NCBI GenBank assembly: GCA_028713795.1
Contig: JAQTNP010000020.1
Location: forward strand, 1 to 13,005
Direction: 5' to 3'
DNA length: 13,005 bases
Source of the DNA: Minisyncoccota bacterium
Lineage (GTDB): Bacteria; Patescibacteriota; Minisyncoccia; Minisyncoccales; PEYH01
The notes beneath the pieces were generated by a model. That model made no database searches. It saw only the letters and a program-made list of their open reading frames with translations, and had not been told where the DNA came from. The first letter of the stretch is position 1; every line of letters begins with the position of its first letter. The translations under genes and the position numbers were made by a program. Below, one piece after another: positions 1-6,077 of this stretch.

Positions 1-559
1 TTTTTACATCGCAATCAAGATAATTGACTGCTTGGACTGCATCTGTATGAAAATATATTTTCTGTTTTAATGTTTTAAGGAAATTAGAGATTTCCTTAAT
101 TGGCTGTATTGTTCCAATCTCGTTATTGGCATACATTACTGAAATTAGTACAGTATTGGGCTTTATTGCTTTTCTAATCTTTTCAACAGAAATCAGCCCA
201 TCTTTATCGGGATCAATATATGTAGTATCTGTTTTTAATTCCTTCAAGACATTCAATACAGCAGGATGCTCTATTGAGGTAGTGATAATATGAGGATTGT
301 TTTTGTCCTTTAAAAATCCTTGGAGTGTTAGATTATTGGCTTCTGTCGCAGAACCGCAAAAGATAATTTGATCTGGAGAACAATTCAAAAAATCAGCAAT
401 TCTTTTTCTTGCCTTATCTATCGCCACATATGCGGTTTGTCCCAATCGATGGATTGAAGAAGCATTGCCATATTCTTTTTTAAGGAATGGCAACATTTCT
501 TTTAATACTTCTTCATCTATTGGAGTGGTTGAAGAATAGTCCAAGTATATTGTCTTCAT
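1..559 (-). CDS. Cysteine desulfurase (IscS/NifS class V aminotransferase family), 3' part outside window
   Basis: The first 186 residues of a PLP-dependent cysteine desulfurase, which takes sulfur from cysteine for Fe-S clusters and tRNA thiolation. Motifs seen: the N-terminal YLDYSSTTP (residues 5-13), SATEANNL (70-77, phosphate/PLP region), EHP with the PLP-stacking His at 98, the strongly diagnostic ANNEIGTIQP (144-153), and HTDAVQA (171-177) with the Asp and Gln that contact the PLP pyridine and phenolate oxygen. The Schiff-base lysine and the catalytic cysteine loop would lie beyond the window edge, so catalytic completeness cannot be judged. The start is the ATG at 559-557, with GGAG four bases upstream and a TATAGT box (minus strand, 577-572) a few bases further up. 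The next gene upstream is on the same strand but separated by a hairpin, so this gene is probably transcribed on its own. IscS versus SufS versus NifS subtype is not decided here. Confidence 0.95.
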   Translation of the reverse strand, partial: MKTIYLDYSSTTPIDEEVLKEMLPFLKKEYGNASSIHRLGQTAYVAIDKARKRIADFLNCSPDQIIFCGSATEANNLTLQGFLKDKNNPHIITTSIEHPAVLNVLKELKTDTTYIDPDKDGLISVEKIRKAIKPNTVLISVMYANNEIGTIQPIKEISNFLKTLKQKIYFHTDAVQAVNYLDCDVK

Positions 560-593
560 ATCTCCAATTTAACTATATTTCCTTTATTTTGGC

Positions 594-630
594 AAATACA
601 AAACCGACTGGTTAGATCGGGTTTGTATTT
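594..630 (-). terminator. Strong intergenic hairpin, probable terminator of the 634-2172 gene
   Basis: A 14-base arm (594-607) pairs with 617-630 with a single A/G mismatch, around a 9-base loop. It starts 3 bases after the stop codon of the minus-strand gene. The run of T after the stem is better on the plus strand (to 633), where no gene ends, so it may act in either direction. It also separates the membrane-protein gene from the cysteine desulfurase promoter. Confidence 0.75.
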
Positions 631-633
631 TTT

Positions 634-2172
634 CTATTGGCAATGAGAAAGAATTGTTGATTGTTCGTCCAGATAGCCACAAGTTGGCAAGGAGGAAGTA
701 TAGCTTTTTGCTACTCCGTTGTTATCTACACAGAAATACGAAAAATTATTTAACAATGAACAGGCGCAATATCCTTCCTGGGTAGAGGCACAGAATATAC
801 TGCCGCCATTAGCTTTAATATCGTCGTGTATGGCAGAAATATCTAAGAGTTTTGTATTCAGGCCTTCGTTTGCTAGATATACAGCAATCCCATCAATATT
901 TGTTTTAAGCATAATATTACTATAACTAGGATGTTCGCATACATCCTTAAAGCTATTACTTTCAATGTATATTATTTCTGCAACGCTCCTGAGCTGTCGT
1001 AGGTTCGCCTGAATTCTAGCATCTTTTGCTGATGTCGCCCCGCTATTTAGATTAAAATTGACGGGAGAATTATTTATCAAAGCGCTATCAAATATGAATT
1101 GGATTTTAACTAAATATATCGCGTATCCTATTGTTGCCAAGACAACTACCGCGCCAACTATTATCAGAGCGATAAATCGACCCCTAAATTTTTGATTAAT
1201 TGGATCATTTCCTTTTAATCCCTTTAAGCTTCTATATATTGAATAAGCATAGCCAGAAATCAGAGGAGTGATTAAAAAGAAACTAATTATCTCTACAATA
1301 CTATCGGAAATCCTTTTGGTTAGAAAGATATTAAGAATCAAGACGAGCAGCCATGCGATTATTGACCAAAGTATTCCAAACAGAAATAATCTTCCAAATA
1401 CTTTCCACCAATTATTCTTTACATAACTCCAGCTTCTGGAAAAAGAATTGATAAGACCTTCTTTTTCAAGAATATAGATAAATGTTGTTTGCGAGAGGTA
1501 AATACCGATGAATATAGATAGGATAAATATCAATATAAATCCTAAAACCGATAAGACAAAAAGATCAAATATATATCCCAGAATCAACAAGACAAGTCCA
1601 GGAAGAATAAAGGCAAATGTTAATGCGGCATTCAATAGAAATAGCCACCAGAAGGAAAACATCCTAGTTAAAGAAATTTTTAATATTTTACCAAAAGAGG
1701 TTGGCAGATCGTTATTGGCAGAAATTAAGATTATCGCTATTTGAGATGCTGACATTAAAAAACTTGCAAGCAATGTGGCGATGATAAGCAAAATTAAACT
1801 TAGAACGAGATTCACTCTTAGAAGCTTTATGCCCCCAAAAACGATACCACCGCTCAATATTAAAATTATTGCTAAGAAAATTATCTTTATCAGCCAGAAT
1901 CTCCAGAAGTTATTTTTAAAAATAGCCCAAGAGTTAAAAAACAATTCTTTTATTCCTGATAATCTTTTTAGAGAATTAGAATCCGTTGCTGAGGAATTTA
2001 CTATTGGCGGAGGAGAGGGAATATCCATGCCAGGGTTTTTGACTGTAAAAAACCCCTGATTTAAATCTTCCTCTTTCCAACCTTGGAGTAGAAGAGTTTG
2101 TTTAATATCTTCTTCGCTTTTTCCTTGCTTTAATTGATCTTTGATAAAATCAATTAATTGTTGAGTAATCAT
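634..2172 (-). CDS. Multi-pass membrane protein with N-terminal helical domain and C-terminal pilin-like Cys-rich domain
   Basis: 512 residues in three parts. Residues 1-42 form a small helical domain with the pattern IKDQLKQG..EEDIKQTLLLQGW..EDL, a UBA-like module I know from the N-termini of CPR membrane proteins. After a Pro/Ser linker come about seven hydrophobic segments (roughly 91-115, 121-150, 171-198, 203-226, 259-285, 290-312, 332-356). The stretch SFSRSWSYVKNNWWKVFG (243-260) resembles the repeat of GPDPase-type membrane domains. After the last membrane segment, residues 383-512 look like the C-terminal part of a type IV pilin: ARIQANLRQLRSVAEIIY, then a body with seven cysteines (412, 461, 468, 470, 481, 498, 511). 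The last part would be outside the cell. The start is the ATG at 2172, with TATAAT 13 bases upstream on the minus strand. Function unknown; a surface or export role is inference. Confidence 0.85.
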   Translation of the reverse strand: MITQQLIDFIKDQLKQGKSEEDIKQTLLLQGWKEEDLNQGFFTVKNPGMDIPSPPPIVNSSATDSNSLKRLSGIKELFFNSWAIFKNNFWRFWLIKIIFLAIILILSGGIVFGGIKLLRVNLVLSLILLIIATLLASFLMSASQIAIILISANNDLPTSFGKILKISLTRMFSFWWLFLLNAALTFAFILPGLVLLILGYIFDLFVLSVLGFILIFILSIFIGIYLSQTTFIYILEKEGLINSFSRSWSYVKNNWWKVFGRLFLFGILWSIIAWLLVLILNIFLTKRISDSIVEIISFFLITPLISGYAYSIYRSLKGLKGNDPINQKFRGRFIALIIVGAVVVLATIGYAIYLVKIQFIFDSALINNSPVNFNLNSGATSAKDARIQANLRQLRSVAEIIYIESNSFKDVCEHPSYSNIMLKTNIDGIAVYLANEGLNTKLLDISAIHDDIKANGGSIFCASTQEGYCACSLLNNFSYFCVDNNGVAKSYTSSLPTCGYLDEQSTILSHCQ

Positions 2173-2184
2173 ATTAAGAGATTA

Positions 2185-2222
2185 ATTATATTATTCTATT
2201 TTACCTAATCCTGATATATAAT
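2185..2222. promoter_or_regulatory. Divergent promoter pair between the two membrane-protein genes
   Basis: The 69-base gap holds TATAAT on the minus strand (2190-2185, serving the gene starting at 2172) and TATAAT on the plus strand (2217-2222, serving the ATG at 2242). Both predict very short 5' leaders. No good -35 box is seen for either. Confidence 0.55.
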
Positions 2223-2241
2223 TAAACAAGGTTATACACAT

Positions 2242-2772
2242 ATGAACAAAAAACTATTAAAAATATATATTGCCGGAACAATATTTTCCATTCTTTTAGG
2301 AAGTTTTTTGCATTTTACTTATGCAATGTCTGGGAATAGGTTTATCATAGGGCTATTTTCCGCCGTAAATGAAAGCGTCTGGGAGCATTTAAAACTTGCA
2401 GTATTCCCATTTGTTTTTTTTGGAATCTTGGAAATCTTTCTATTCAAAAAAGAAATTAAGAAATTTCTCTTTGCAAAATTGACAGAATGCCTGATTGCTC
2501 CAATATTCATAATTGTATTTTTCTACACATATACCGGGATAATAGGGAAGAGCGTACTGGTTGTTGATATTCTAAGCTTTGTCGTAGCTGTAATTTTAGG
2601 AAGAATATTAAGCTACAGAATTATGAAAAGAAAAGAAGTAGAATTTTCTGCTATCCTTTCTGGAGTTTGCCTTATTCTAATTATTTTAAGTTTTGTTTTG
2701 TTCTCTATAAATCCTCCTAGAATCCTATTATTTAGAGATTCTGTTACTGGGGGATATGGGATGAAAAAATGA
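2242..2772 (+). CDS. DUF6512-like integral membrane protein
   Basis: A 176-residue protein with five hydrophobic segments (about 6-27, 50-68, 80-100, 105-123, 136-155). The family signature as I know it from DUF6512 proteins is a conserved AVNESVWEHLK after the first membrane segment (41-51), with acidic and His residues that probably face the membrane interface, and a C-terminal NPPRILLFRD (157-166). Its biochemical role is not known, and nothing in the neighbourhood tells it. The start is the ATG at 2242, with TATAAT 19 bases upstream and no real Shine-Dalgarno sequence. The gene is divergent from the 512-residue membrane protein. The stop (2770-2772) lies just before the promoter of the next gene. 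The family assignment is by memory of the motif and was not searched. Confidence 0.85.
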   Translation: MNKKLLKIYIAGTIFSILLGSFLHFTYAMSGNRFIIGLFSAVNESVWEHLKLAVFPFVFFGILEIFLFKKEIKKFLFAKLTECLIAPIFIIVFFYTYTGIIGKSVLVVDILSFVVAVILGRILSYRIMKRKEVEFSAILSGVCLILIILSFVLFSINPPRILLFRDSVTGGYGMKK

Positions 2773-2781
2773 GCCATTTTA

Positions 2782-2790
2782 TGCTATAAT
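2782..2790 (+). promoter_or_regulatory. Extended -10 promoter TGCTATAAT for a leaderless transcript
   Basis: A perfect extended -10 element ends six bases before the ATG at 2797, so transcription would start at or within a base or two of the start codon. No -35 box is evident, as expected for extended -10 promoters. Confidence 0.7.
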
Positions 2791-2796
2791 CAAAGC

Positions 2797-3132
2797 ATGA
2801 AAAAGCTTTTTAGAAGCACAAAATTACCATTATTTTTTAAGCCAATTTTATGGTCTTATGTTTTTTCTTCAATAGATGCTGAAAAAAACAAAAGAACTAT
2901 TATTGTTAATACTATCAACCATGGAAATTGGCATCACTGGACCTGGATTGCTAAATATTACGGCGCTGAAAGGATAAGGGAGATAATGGAAGAGATTCCG
3001 CGTTCTGAATTCAGTCCTCAAGCCCTTAAATTAGCAATGGTCGTATTCAATATTAAAGAATTAAAATATGCAACTAGAGGCGATTACATTGAAAGTCACC
3101 AAGATCCAATAGAAATACAAAATAGCTGTTAA
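2797..3132 (+). CDS. Small DUF6922-like protein
   Basis: A 111-residue soluble protein. The pattern PLFFKPILWSY.F.SID at 11-27, a run with NHGNWHHWTWIAKYYG (41-56), and REIMEEIPRSEFSPQALKLAM (61-81) match what I remember of the DUF6922 family: short proteins in which a conserved tryptophan-rich block precedes a helical half. Members are often found next to nucleotidyltransferase (AbiEii-like) genes, which suggests an antitoxin or regulator, but no such partner is present here. The ATG at 2797 sits directly behind an extended -10 box, so translation should begin on a leaderless mRNA. A downstream palindrome (3158-3175) could be its operator or transcript end. No function is assigned. The length fits a complete protein. 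Confidence 0.75.
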   Translation: MKKLFRSTKLPLFFKPILWSYVFSSIDAEKNKRTIIVNTINHGNWHHWTWIAKYYGAERIREIMEEIPRSEFSPQALKLAMVVFNIKELKYATRGDYIESHQDPIEIQNSC

Positions 3133-3157
3133 TTCACAATCTAATCATTGTTAAAAA

Positions 3158-3187
3158 TTACAATAATTATTGTAAGCATTTACAATA
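3158..3187. promoter_or_regulatory. 18-bp perfect palindrome plus an adjacent half-site
   Basis: TTACAATAATTATTGTAA (3158-3175) is perfectly self-complementary, and half of it (TTACAATA) recurs at 3180-3187. In the gap between the DUF6922-like and DUF3800 genes, this reads like a binding site for a dimeric regulator. A weak A+T hairpin at a transcript end is the alternative. Confidence 0.4.
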
Positions 3188-3210
3188 AAATAATTTATAT
3201 ATTTAAATAC

Positions 3211-3265
3211 AAAACCTCATACGCTATTTAAGAGCAACCATCCGGAAGCCCACGCATGAGGATTT
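3211..3265 (+). other. Intergenic hairpin-forming element (CCTCAT/ATGAGG)
   Basis: AAA-CCTCAT-x-CG at 3212-3223 can pair with CG-x-ATGAGG-x-TTT ending at 3265, around an inner segment of about 30 bases rich in G+C compared with its surroundings. A shorter hairpin with the same CTCAT/ATGAG core lies after the next gene (3993-4025). Either a weak terminator for the gene ending at 3132 or a small structured RNA; which one is unclear. The gap 3133-3321 holds nothing else except the palindrome and the promoter given separately. Confidence 0.4.
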
Positions 3266-3268
3266 ACT

Positions 3269-3277
3269 TGCTATATT
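3269..3277 (+). promoter_or_regulatory. Extended -10 promoter TGCTATATT
   Basis: One base different from the TGCTATAAT elements at 2782 and 5189. It predicts a start near 3284 and a leader of roughly 38 bases before the ATG at 3322. Confidence 0.45.
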
Positions 3278-3321
3278 AAGTATAACTAAATTATATATTT
3301 TTACAAAATAGTAAAAAATAT

Positions 3322-3993
3322 ATGCCATATATCTTTTTAGACGAAAGCGGTCAATTTAATAAAAATTCTCCTGAGAAATATTTTATAATAGGATCTTTTA
3401 CGGTTGGAAATCCAAGGAGAACCAAAAAACAATTTCGTAGCTGGCAACGAAGCAAATTCCCCAAGAGAATGCGTTATCAATCAGAAATCAAATTTACAGA
3501 GATAAATATTTCCGAAAGTTTAAGATTGAGAACTTTAAAATTTATTGCAGATTTAGATGTAAGGATAAAATATGCTTATTTACTAAAAGAGAATATTCCA
3601 GAAAATTACAAAAGGGGAGATAAAATCCAAACAGGACTATTATATACCAATATTATTAGTATGGTTTTAGATATGTATTTGCCAATATCCGATAAAGAGT
3701 TTAGGATTTTCTGCGATAAAAGACATCTTAAAGGTTTTAGCAAGCATGATTTCGAGGTTGCCTTGAAAACTGGAATATTAAAGAAACTTCCAAAGGATTC
3801 TATTATACAAATTGAAATGGTTGATTCTGAGAAAGATGAAAACATACAAATTGCCGATTGGATATCTGGAGCAATGGCTTGCTATCTAGAAAACAAACCT
3901 CTGGGAAAAGATTTTTTTAATATATTAAAAAATAATATAGTAGGAGAAGGCGGGGAATTGTTCAAAGATTATTGGAAGAACAAATACTATTAA
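3322..3993 (+). CDS. DUF3800 domain protein (predicted RNase H-like fold)
   Basis: A 223-residue soluble protein. It shows the family layout: an N-terminal strand YIFLDESG (3-10) with the Asp-Glu pair (D7, E8), a middle strand ending FCDKR (D132), and the C-terminal QIADWISGA (176-184) where Q176, A178 and D179 form the typical QxAD. The acidic residues are spaced as in RNase H-like nucleases, so a metal-dependent nuclease activity is plausible but unproven for this family. DUF3800 genes are frequent in phages, mobile elements and defence regions; here the gene stands alone behind its own promoter and ends in a terminator-like hairpin. Length and ends look complete. The ATG is the first in the frame and has no clear Shine-Dalgarno sequence. 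Confidence 0.88.
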   Translation: MPYIFLDESGQFNKNSPEKYFIIGSFTVGNPRRTKKQFRSWQRSKFPKRMRYQSEIKFTEINISESLRLRTLKFIADLDVRIKYAYLLKENIPENYKRGDKIQTGLLYTNIISMVLDMYLPISDKEFRIFCDKRHLKGFSKHDFEVALKTGILKKLPKDSIIQIEMVDSEKDENIQIADWISGAMACYLENKPLGKDFFNILKNNIVGEGGELFKDYWKNKYY

Positions 3994-4025
3994 ACAAAAA
4001 AACTCATTCGCGATGAGGTTTTGTT
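3993..4025 (+). terminator. Terminator-like hairpin after the DUF3800 gene
   Basis: AACAAAA (3993-3999) pairs with TTTTGTT (4019-4025), and CTCAT (4003-4007) pairs with ATGAG (4013-4017) around a TCGCG loop. There is a small internal loop between the two helices. It begins on the stop codon and ends in a T-rich stretch. Confidence 0.65.
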
Positions 4026-4144
4026 AGAAGTAGCGTCTTATATAATGGTGTTCTGAGGCTTAAGTCTCGGATTCTCCGAGGGAAGACCTCAGCATCATAT
4101 AAGCTATTATTGCATACTTCTACTAGAATTATATTCTAGTAGAA
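4025..4144 (+). ncRNA. Candidate structured RNA of unknown identity, with a competing 12-bp hairpin at its end
   Basis: A single long imperfect hairpin spans 4025-4122. P1 is TAGAAGTA (4025-4032) with TACTTCTA (4115-4122), continued by GC/GC past a one-base bulge. P2 is CTTATAT (4037-4043) with ATATAAG (4097-4103), continued by ATG/CAT. After a 5-base bulge, P3 is CTGAGG (4053-4058) with CCTCAG (4087-4092). A 7x6 internal loop (CTTAAGT / GGAAGA) follows, and P4 is CTCGG with CCGAG around ATTCT. The 3' strand of P1 overlaps a second, perfect 12-bp hairpin (4118-4129 with 4133-4144, 3-base loop), so the two are mutually exclusive. No protein frame explains this. I compared it by memory with SRP RNA and common riboswitches and found no match. 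The strand is uncertain, since the fold works on both strands. Confidence 0.55.
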
Positions 4145-4159
4145 AAATTTTGTCAAGTG

Positions 4160-4231
4160 TCGGGGTGCTGGGAATTGAACCCAGATCGCACGCACCCCAT
4201 GCGCGCATACTGGCCTTTGTACTACACCCCG
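4160..4231 (-). tRNA. tRNA-Pro (anticodon GGG)
   Basis: All four arms can be drawn. The acceptor is CGGGGTG (4231-4225) with CACCCCG (4167-4161). The D stem is GTAC/GTAT with GG in the loop. The anticodon stem is CGCGC/GCGTG around ATGGGGT, with the anticodon at 4198-4196 and G37. The variable loop is CGAT. The T stem is CTGGG/CCCAG around TTCAATT. C1-G72 with A73 is the pair typical of bacterial proline tRNA and supports the identity. CCA is not encoded (the DNA after A73 reads CAC), so it must be added by the CCA enzyme. It lies 6 bases downstream of rpmB on the same strand and may share its transcript. Confidence 0.93.
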
Positions 4232-4237
4232 AGATTA

Positions 4238-4435
4238 TTAAGAATTCTTTTTGGCTTTGGATGCTTTCTTAATGCATTTAGTGCAAGCTTTCACTCTTTT
4301 GCCATTAGCTAAAGTATGCCATTGAAGATTTGGTTTTTTTGTATGCTTGGGATTTGGATTGTAGCGGGACATCAGCTTGTTGTATTTTACAACCGTTGTA
4401 TGTTTCTTTCCGCAAATTGCGCAAGTAATAGCCAT
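4238..4435 (-). CDS. rpmB: Ribosomal protein bL28
   Basis: A 65-residue large-subunit protein when started at the ATG at 4435. It begins MAITCAICGKKH and ends in a lysine-rich tail. Two CxxC pairs (C5/C8 and C51/C54) form the zinc ribbon of the zinc-binding L28 class. The block GKRVKACTKCIKKA (45-58) is the well-conserved C-terminal part. A frame extends 12 codons further upstream to 4471, but that leader (LILFLNLEEKN) has no counterpart in the family, and the mature start fits the usual length. An AGAAG sequence about 8 bases upstream could serve as a weak ribosome site. It is divergent from the M50 protease gene and followed by tRNA-Pro. Confidence 0.92.
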   Translation of the reverse strand: MAITCAICGKKHTTVVKYNKLMSRYNPNPKHTKKPNLQWHTLANGKRVKACTKCIKKASKAKKNS

Positions 4436-4488
4436 ATTTTTTTCTTCTAAATTCAAGAATAGAATAAGCATAGATTATTTCTTGAAAT

Positions 4489-4517
4489 TTGGCAAGTGTT
4501 AATATTTGAAGTATTAT
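4489..4517 (+). promoter_or_regulatory. Promoter TTGGCA-N17-TATTAT for the M50 protease gene
   Basis: The -35 box is at 4489-4494 and the -10 box at 4512-4517, with an exact 17-base spacer. The expected start is within a few bases of the ATG at 4527, which argues against the in-frame TTG at 4506 (inside the promoter) as the start codon. Confidence 0.65.
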
Positions 4518-4526
4518 ATACTTACT

Positions 4527-5165
4527 ATGATTGGAATAGTAGAAATATTAATAATTGCAGTAATTTTAATCTTCTCGATTATCCTTCATGAGATAGCCCA
4601 TGGTATGGCTGCCTATGCGATGGGGGATTCTACTGCCAAGGATATGGGAAGACTATCATTAAATCCGATAAGGCATATCGATCCTTTCGGATCAATTGTC
4701 CTTCCGGGAATACTTTTGCTTACAAATCTTCTTTCGGGAGTTAATGATTTTGTAATTGGCTGGGCAAAACCTGTTCCAGTCAATCCTTCAAATTTCAGGG
4801 ATAAAAGATATGGAGATGCAAAAGTTTCTTTGGCCGGGCCAGGGGTAAATCTTTTAATTGCCTTGATATTTGGACTGGCTTTGAGAATATTTTTCCTCAA
4901 ATCGCATAATATTCCAGAAGGGACAGTTATGGTATTTGTATACATTGTACAGATTAACATTATTTTAGCTGTATTTAATCTAATACCATTGCCGCCATTA
5001 GACGGTTCCCATATTCTATTTACATTTCTGCCAAAGAGTTTTGATCAGTTAAAGATATTTTTGATTAGATATGGCATGATAATTCTTCTTGCCATTATTA
5101 TATTCTTTGGAAACTATATCTCTCTATTAAGCAATTGGGTATTTAAGTTGATTGTAGGGTTGTGA
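4527..5165 (+). CDS. M50 family (site-2 protease type) membrane metalloprotease
   Basis: A 212-residue integral membrane protease expected to cut substrates within the bilayer. The zinc site HEIAH (H21, E22, H25) lies in the first membrane helix, and the third ligand region NLIPLPPLDGSHI (151-163, D159) lies in a later helix, as in S2P-like rhomboid-size members. Other hydrophobic segments are near 53-70, 104-124, 132-156 and 178-200. There is no PDZ or CBS domain, so it is the compact class common in bacteria with small genomes. The start was set at the ATG (4527) because the upstream in-frame TTG overlaps a well-spaced promoter. The substrate is unknown. The gene stands alone, and the DGR promoter begins just after its stop. 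Confidence 0.92.
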   Translation: MIGIVEILIIAVILIFSIILHEIAHGMAAYAMGDSTAKDMGRLSLNPIRHIDPFGSIVLPGILLLTNLLSGVNDFVIGWAKPVPVNPSNFRDKRYGDAKVSLAGPGVNLLIALIFGLALRIFFLKSHNIPEGTVMVFVYIVQINIILAVFNLIPLPPLDGSHILFTFLPKSFDQLKIFLIRYGMIILLAIIIFFGNYISLLSNWVFKLIVGL

Positions 5166-5169
5166 AAGT

Positions 5170-5197
5170 TTGCGTAAATACAATATTGTGCTATAAT
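5170..5197 (+). promoter_or_regulatory. Promoter of the DGR variable-protein gene
   Basis: A perfect extended -10 box, TGCTATAAT, is at 5189-5197 with a weak -35-like TTGCGT at 5170-5175 (16 bases from the hexamer). The palindrome ACAATATTGT (5180-5189) fills the spacer and could be an operator. The predicted leader before the ATG at 5362 is about 160 bases, far longer than those of neighbouring genes. Confidence 0.6.
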
Positions 5198-5236
5198 ATA
5201 CATAGGTAAATAGTACATTAAAATACTATTGCGGAA

Positions 5237-5348
5237 TATGGTCATAGCCAAAAAATACTGATCCTTTTTGGTATCTTCTGGCTATGACCATAGAGGCCAC
5301 AGCTCCCTCCCCGGATGAGGGGAAAATTCGAATGCGCAACTGAGCGCA
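5237..5348 (+). promoter_or_regulatory. Structured 5' leader of the variable-protein mRNA
   Basis: Three hairpins stand in the leader. The first is a perfect 14-bp stem, 5237-5250 with 5279-5292, whose loop can form an alternative CCAAAAA/TTTTTGG helix (5248-5254 with 5265-5271). The second is TCCCC/GGGGA around GGATGA (about 5308-5322). The third is TGCGC/GCGCA (5333-5337 with 5344-5348), which abuts the AGGAGGA ribosome site at 5348-5354. The arrangement suggests control of translation or RNA stability; this is inference. Confidence 0.5.
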
Positions 5349-5361
5349 GGAGGAAACAGAG

Positions 5362-5994
5362 ATGACGCAGGAGCAGAGCTATTTCACGGCAGATGTAACG
5401 ACTGGTCAGAAGAACGCGGTATTCAAAGAGCTTGCTGGGCAGATGCGTGTCGGGACCGCCGGAGAGGTAGTTTTGGGAATCTGTTCTCGTGAGTGGGTTC
5501 TCCAGCACCGACCCAAGTTCTGGATGGAGGGCGATCTCATTCGCTTCAATGTCGTCACCAACGGACGAAGTGGAGAAGAATGGATTCGCGTTTTGAGAAG
5601 TCAGGGAAAGAGGTTGAGCGGTGAAGCGGAGAGAGTGCTTCGATCGCCCGACTTCATTCCAACGACGGGCCAGAACATTGAGGTTGCTGTTCTGAGGGGT
5701 GAGTTGTTCGCGGATAGAGAGCGATTCACCAGGAATGTCCGAGCCGAAGCGGTTCGGCGATGTCTCGGAGAGATCAACATGGAGGTCGCCTGCCTTATCC
5801 GCGAGAAGTTCACGGATAAGCAAATCGAGGAGATGGGTCTTTGGTGGATTATCGTGATGCACCAGGGCCCGGACCTTCTGGGCGTGAGTCGCTATGATGA
5901 TGGTTCGTGGCTGAACGCGGACTACGACGACCCCGTGCTCAGGTGGCGTCGCGAGGCTGGGTTCGCGTTCTCCGTTCCGCAAGTAGATATCTGA
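5362..5994 (+). CDS. DGR variable (target) protein with C-terminal C-type-lectin-like variable region
   Basis: A 210-residue protein without signal peptide or membrane segment. The first 165 or so residues match no domain I can name, but the block RAEAVRRCLGEINMEVACLI, the stretch around MGLWWIIVMHQ, and the variable tail recall the DGR target proteins seen in CPR genomes. Residues 169-207 are encoded by the VR and have the lectin-fold pattern GSWLNA...RWRRE.GFAFSVPQ. Residues differing from the TR-encoded version are 169 (N to G), 178 (N to Y), 180 (N to D), 187 (Y to D), 192 (E to V), 193 (N to L), 196 (N to R) and 199 (N to A). The gene is clearly G+C-rich (about 60% in sampled lines) in an A+T-rich neighbourhood, and it has a strong AGGAGGA seven bases before the ATG, unlike the genes around it. 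It probably binds a variable ligand; which one is unknown. Confidence 0.92.
   Translation: MTQEQSYFTADVTTGQKNAVFKELAGQMRVGTAGEVVLGICSREWVLQHRPKFWMEGDLIRFNVVTNGRSGEEWIRVLRSQGKRLSGEAERVLRSPDFIPTTGQNIEVAVLRGELFADRERFTRNVRAEAVRRCLGEINMEVACLIREKFTDKQIEEMGLWWIIVMHQGPDLLGVSRYDDGSWLNADYDDPVLRWRREAGFAFSVPQVDI
5866..5982 (+). repeat. DGR variable repeat (VR)
   Basis: 117 bp at the 3' end of the variable-protein gene, aligned without gaps to 6337-6453. Differences (TR base to VR base, TR position): A to G at 6337, 6338, 6370, 6419 and 6427; A to T at 6364, 6407 and 6410; A to C at 6409, 6418 and 6428; and one T to G at 6391. The last 23 aligned bases before the CAA end (5958-5980) contain no A in the TR and are identical, as expected of the initiation-of-mutagenic-homology zone. 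The VR ends three codons before the stop. Confidence 0.95.
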
Positions 5995-6045
5995 GCTGGG
6001 GCACTTTGGATTGTTGTTCTTGTGTCTTGGCTCTTGGGAATTGTC

Positions 6046-6077
6046 CAGCCCCCGTTCGGTTTCCCGAACGGGGGCTG
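6046..6077 (+). terminator. Perfect 14-bp hairpin with tetraloop downstream of the VR
   Basis: 6046-6059 pairs perfectly with 6064-6077 around a TTTC loop (GAAA on the other strand), followed by TATCTTTTT. It can serve as the intrinsic terminator of the variable-protein mRNA. DGRs also commonly carry a short inverted repeat with a four-base loop just after the VR that promotes retrohoming, and this one lies 64 bases past the VR. Both roles are possible. Confidence 0.8.

Noticed and set aside
4025..4122. SRP RNA (4.5S) or fluoride riboswitch
   Set aside because: The conserved GGAAGCAGCC region of SRP RNA is missing. An ATGGTGTTC string recalls the fluoride motif, but its flanks do not pair as required.
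4506..4526. TTG start for the M50 protease
   Set aside because: It lies between the -35 and -10 boxes of a well-spaced promoter; the ATG at 4527 is better.
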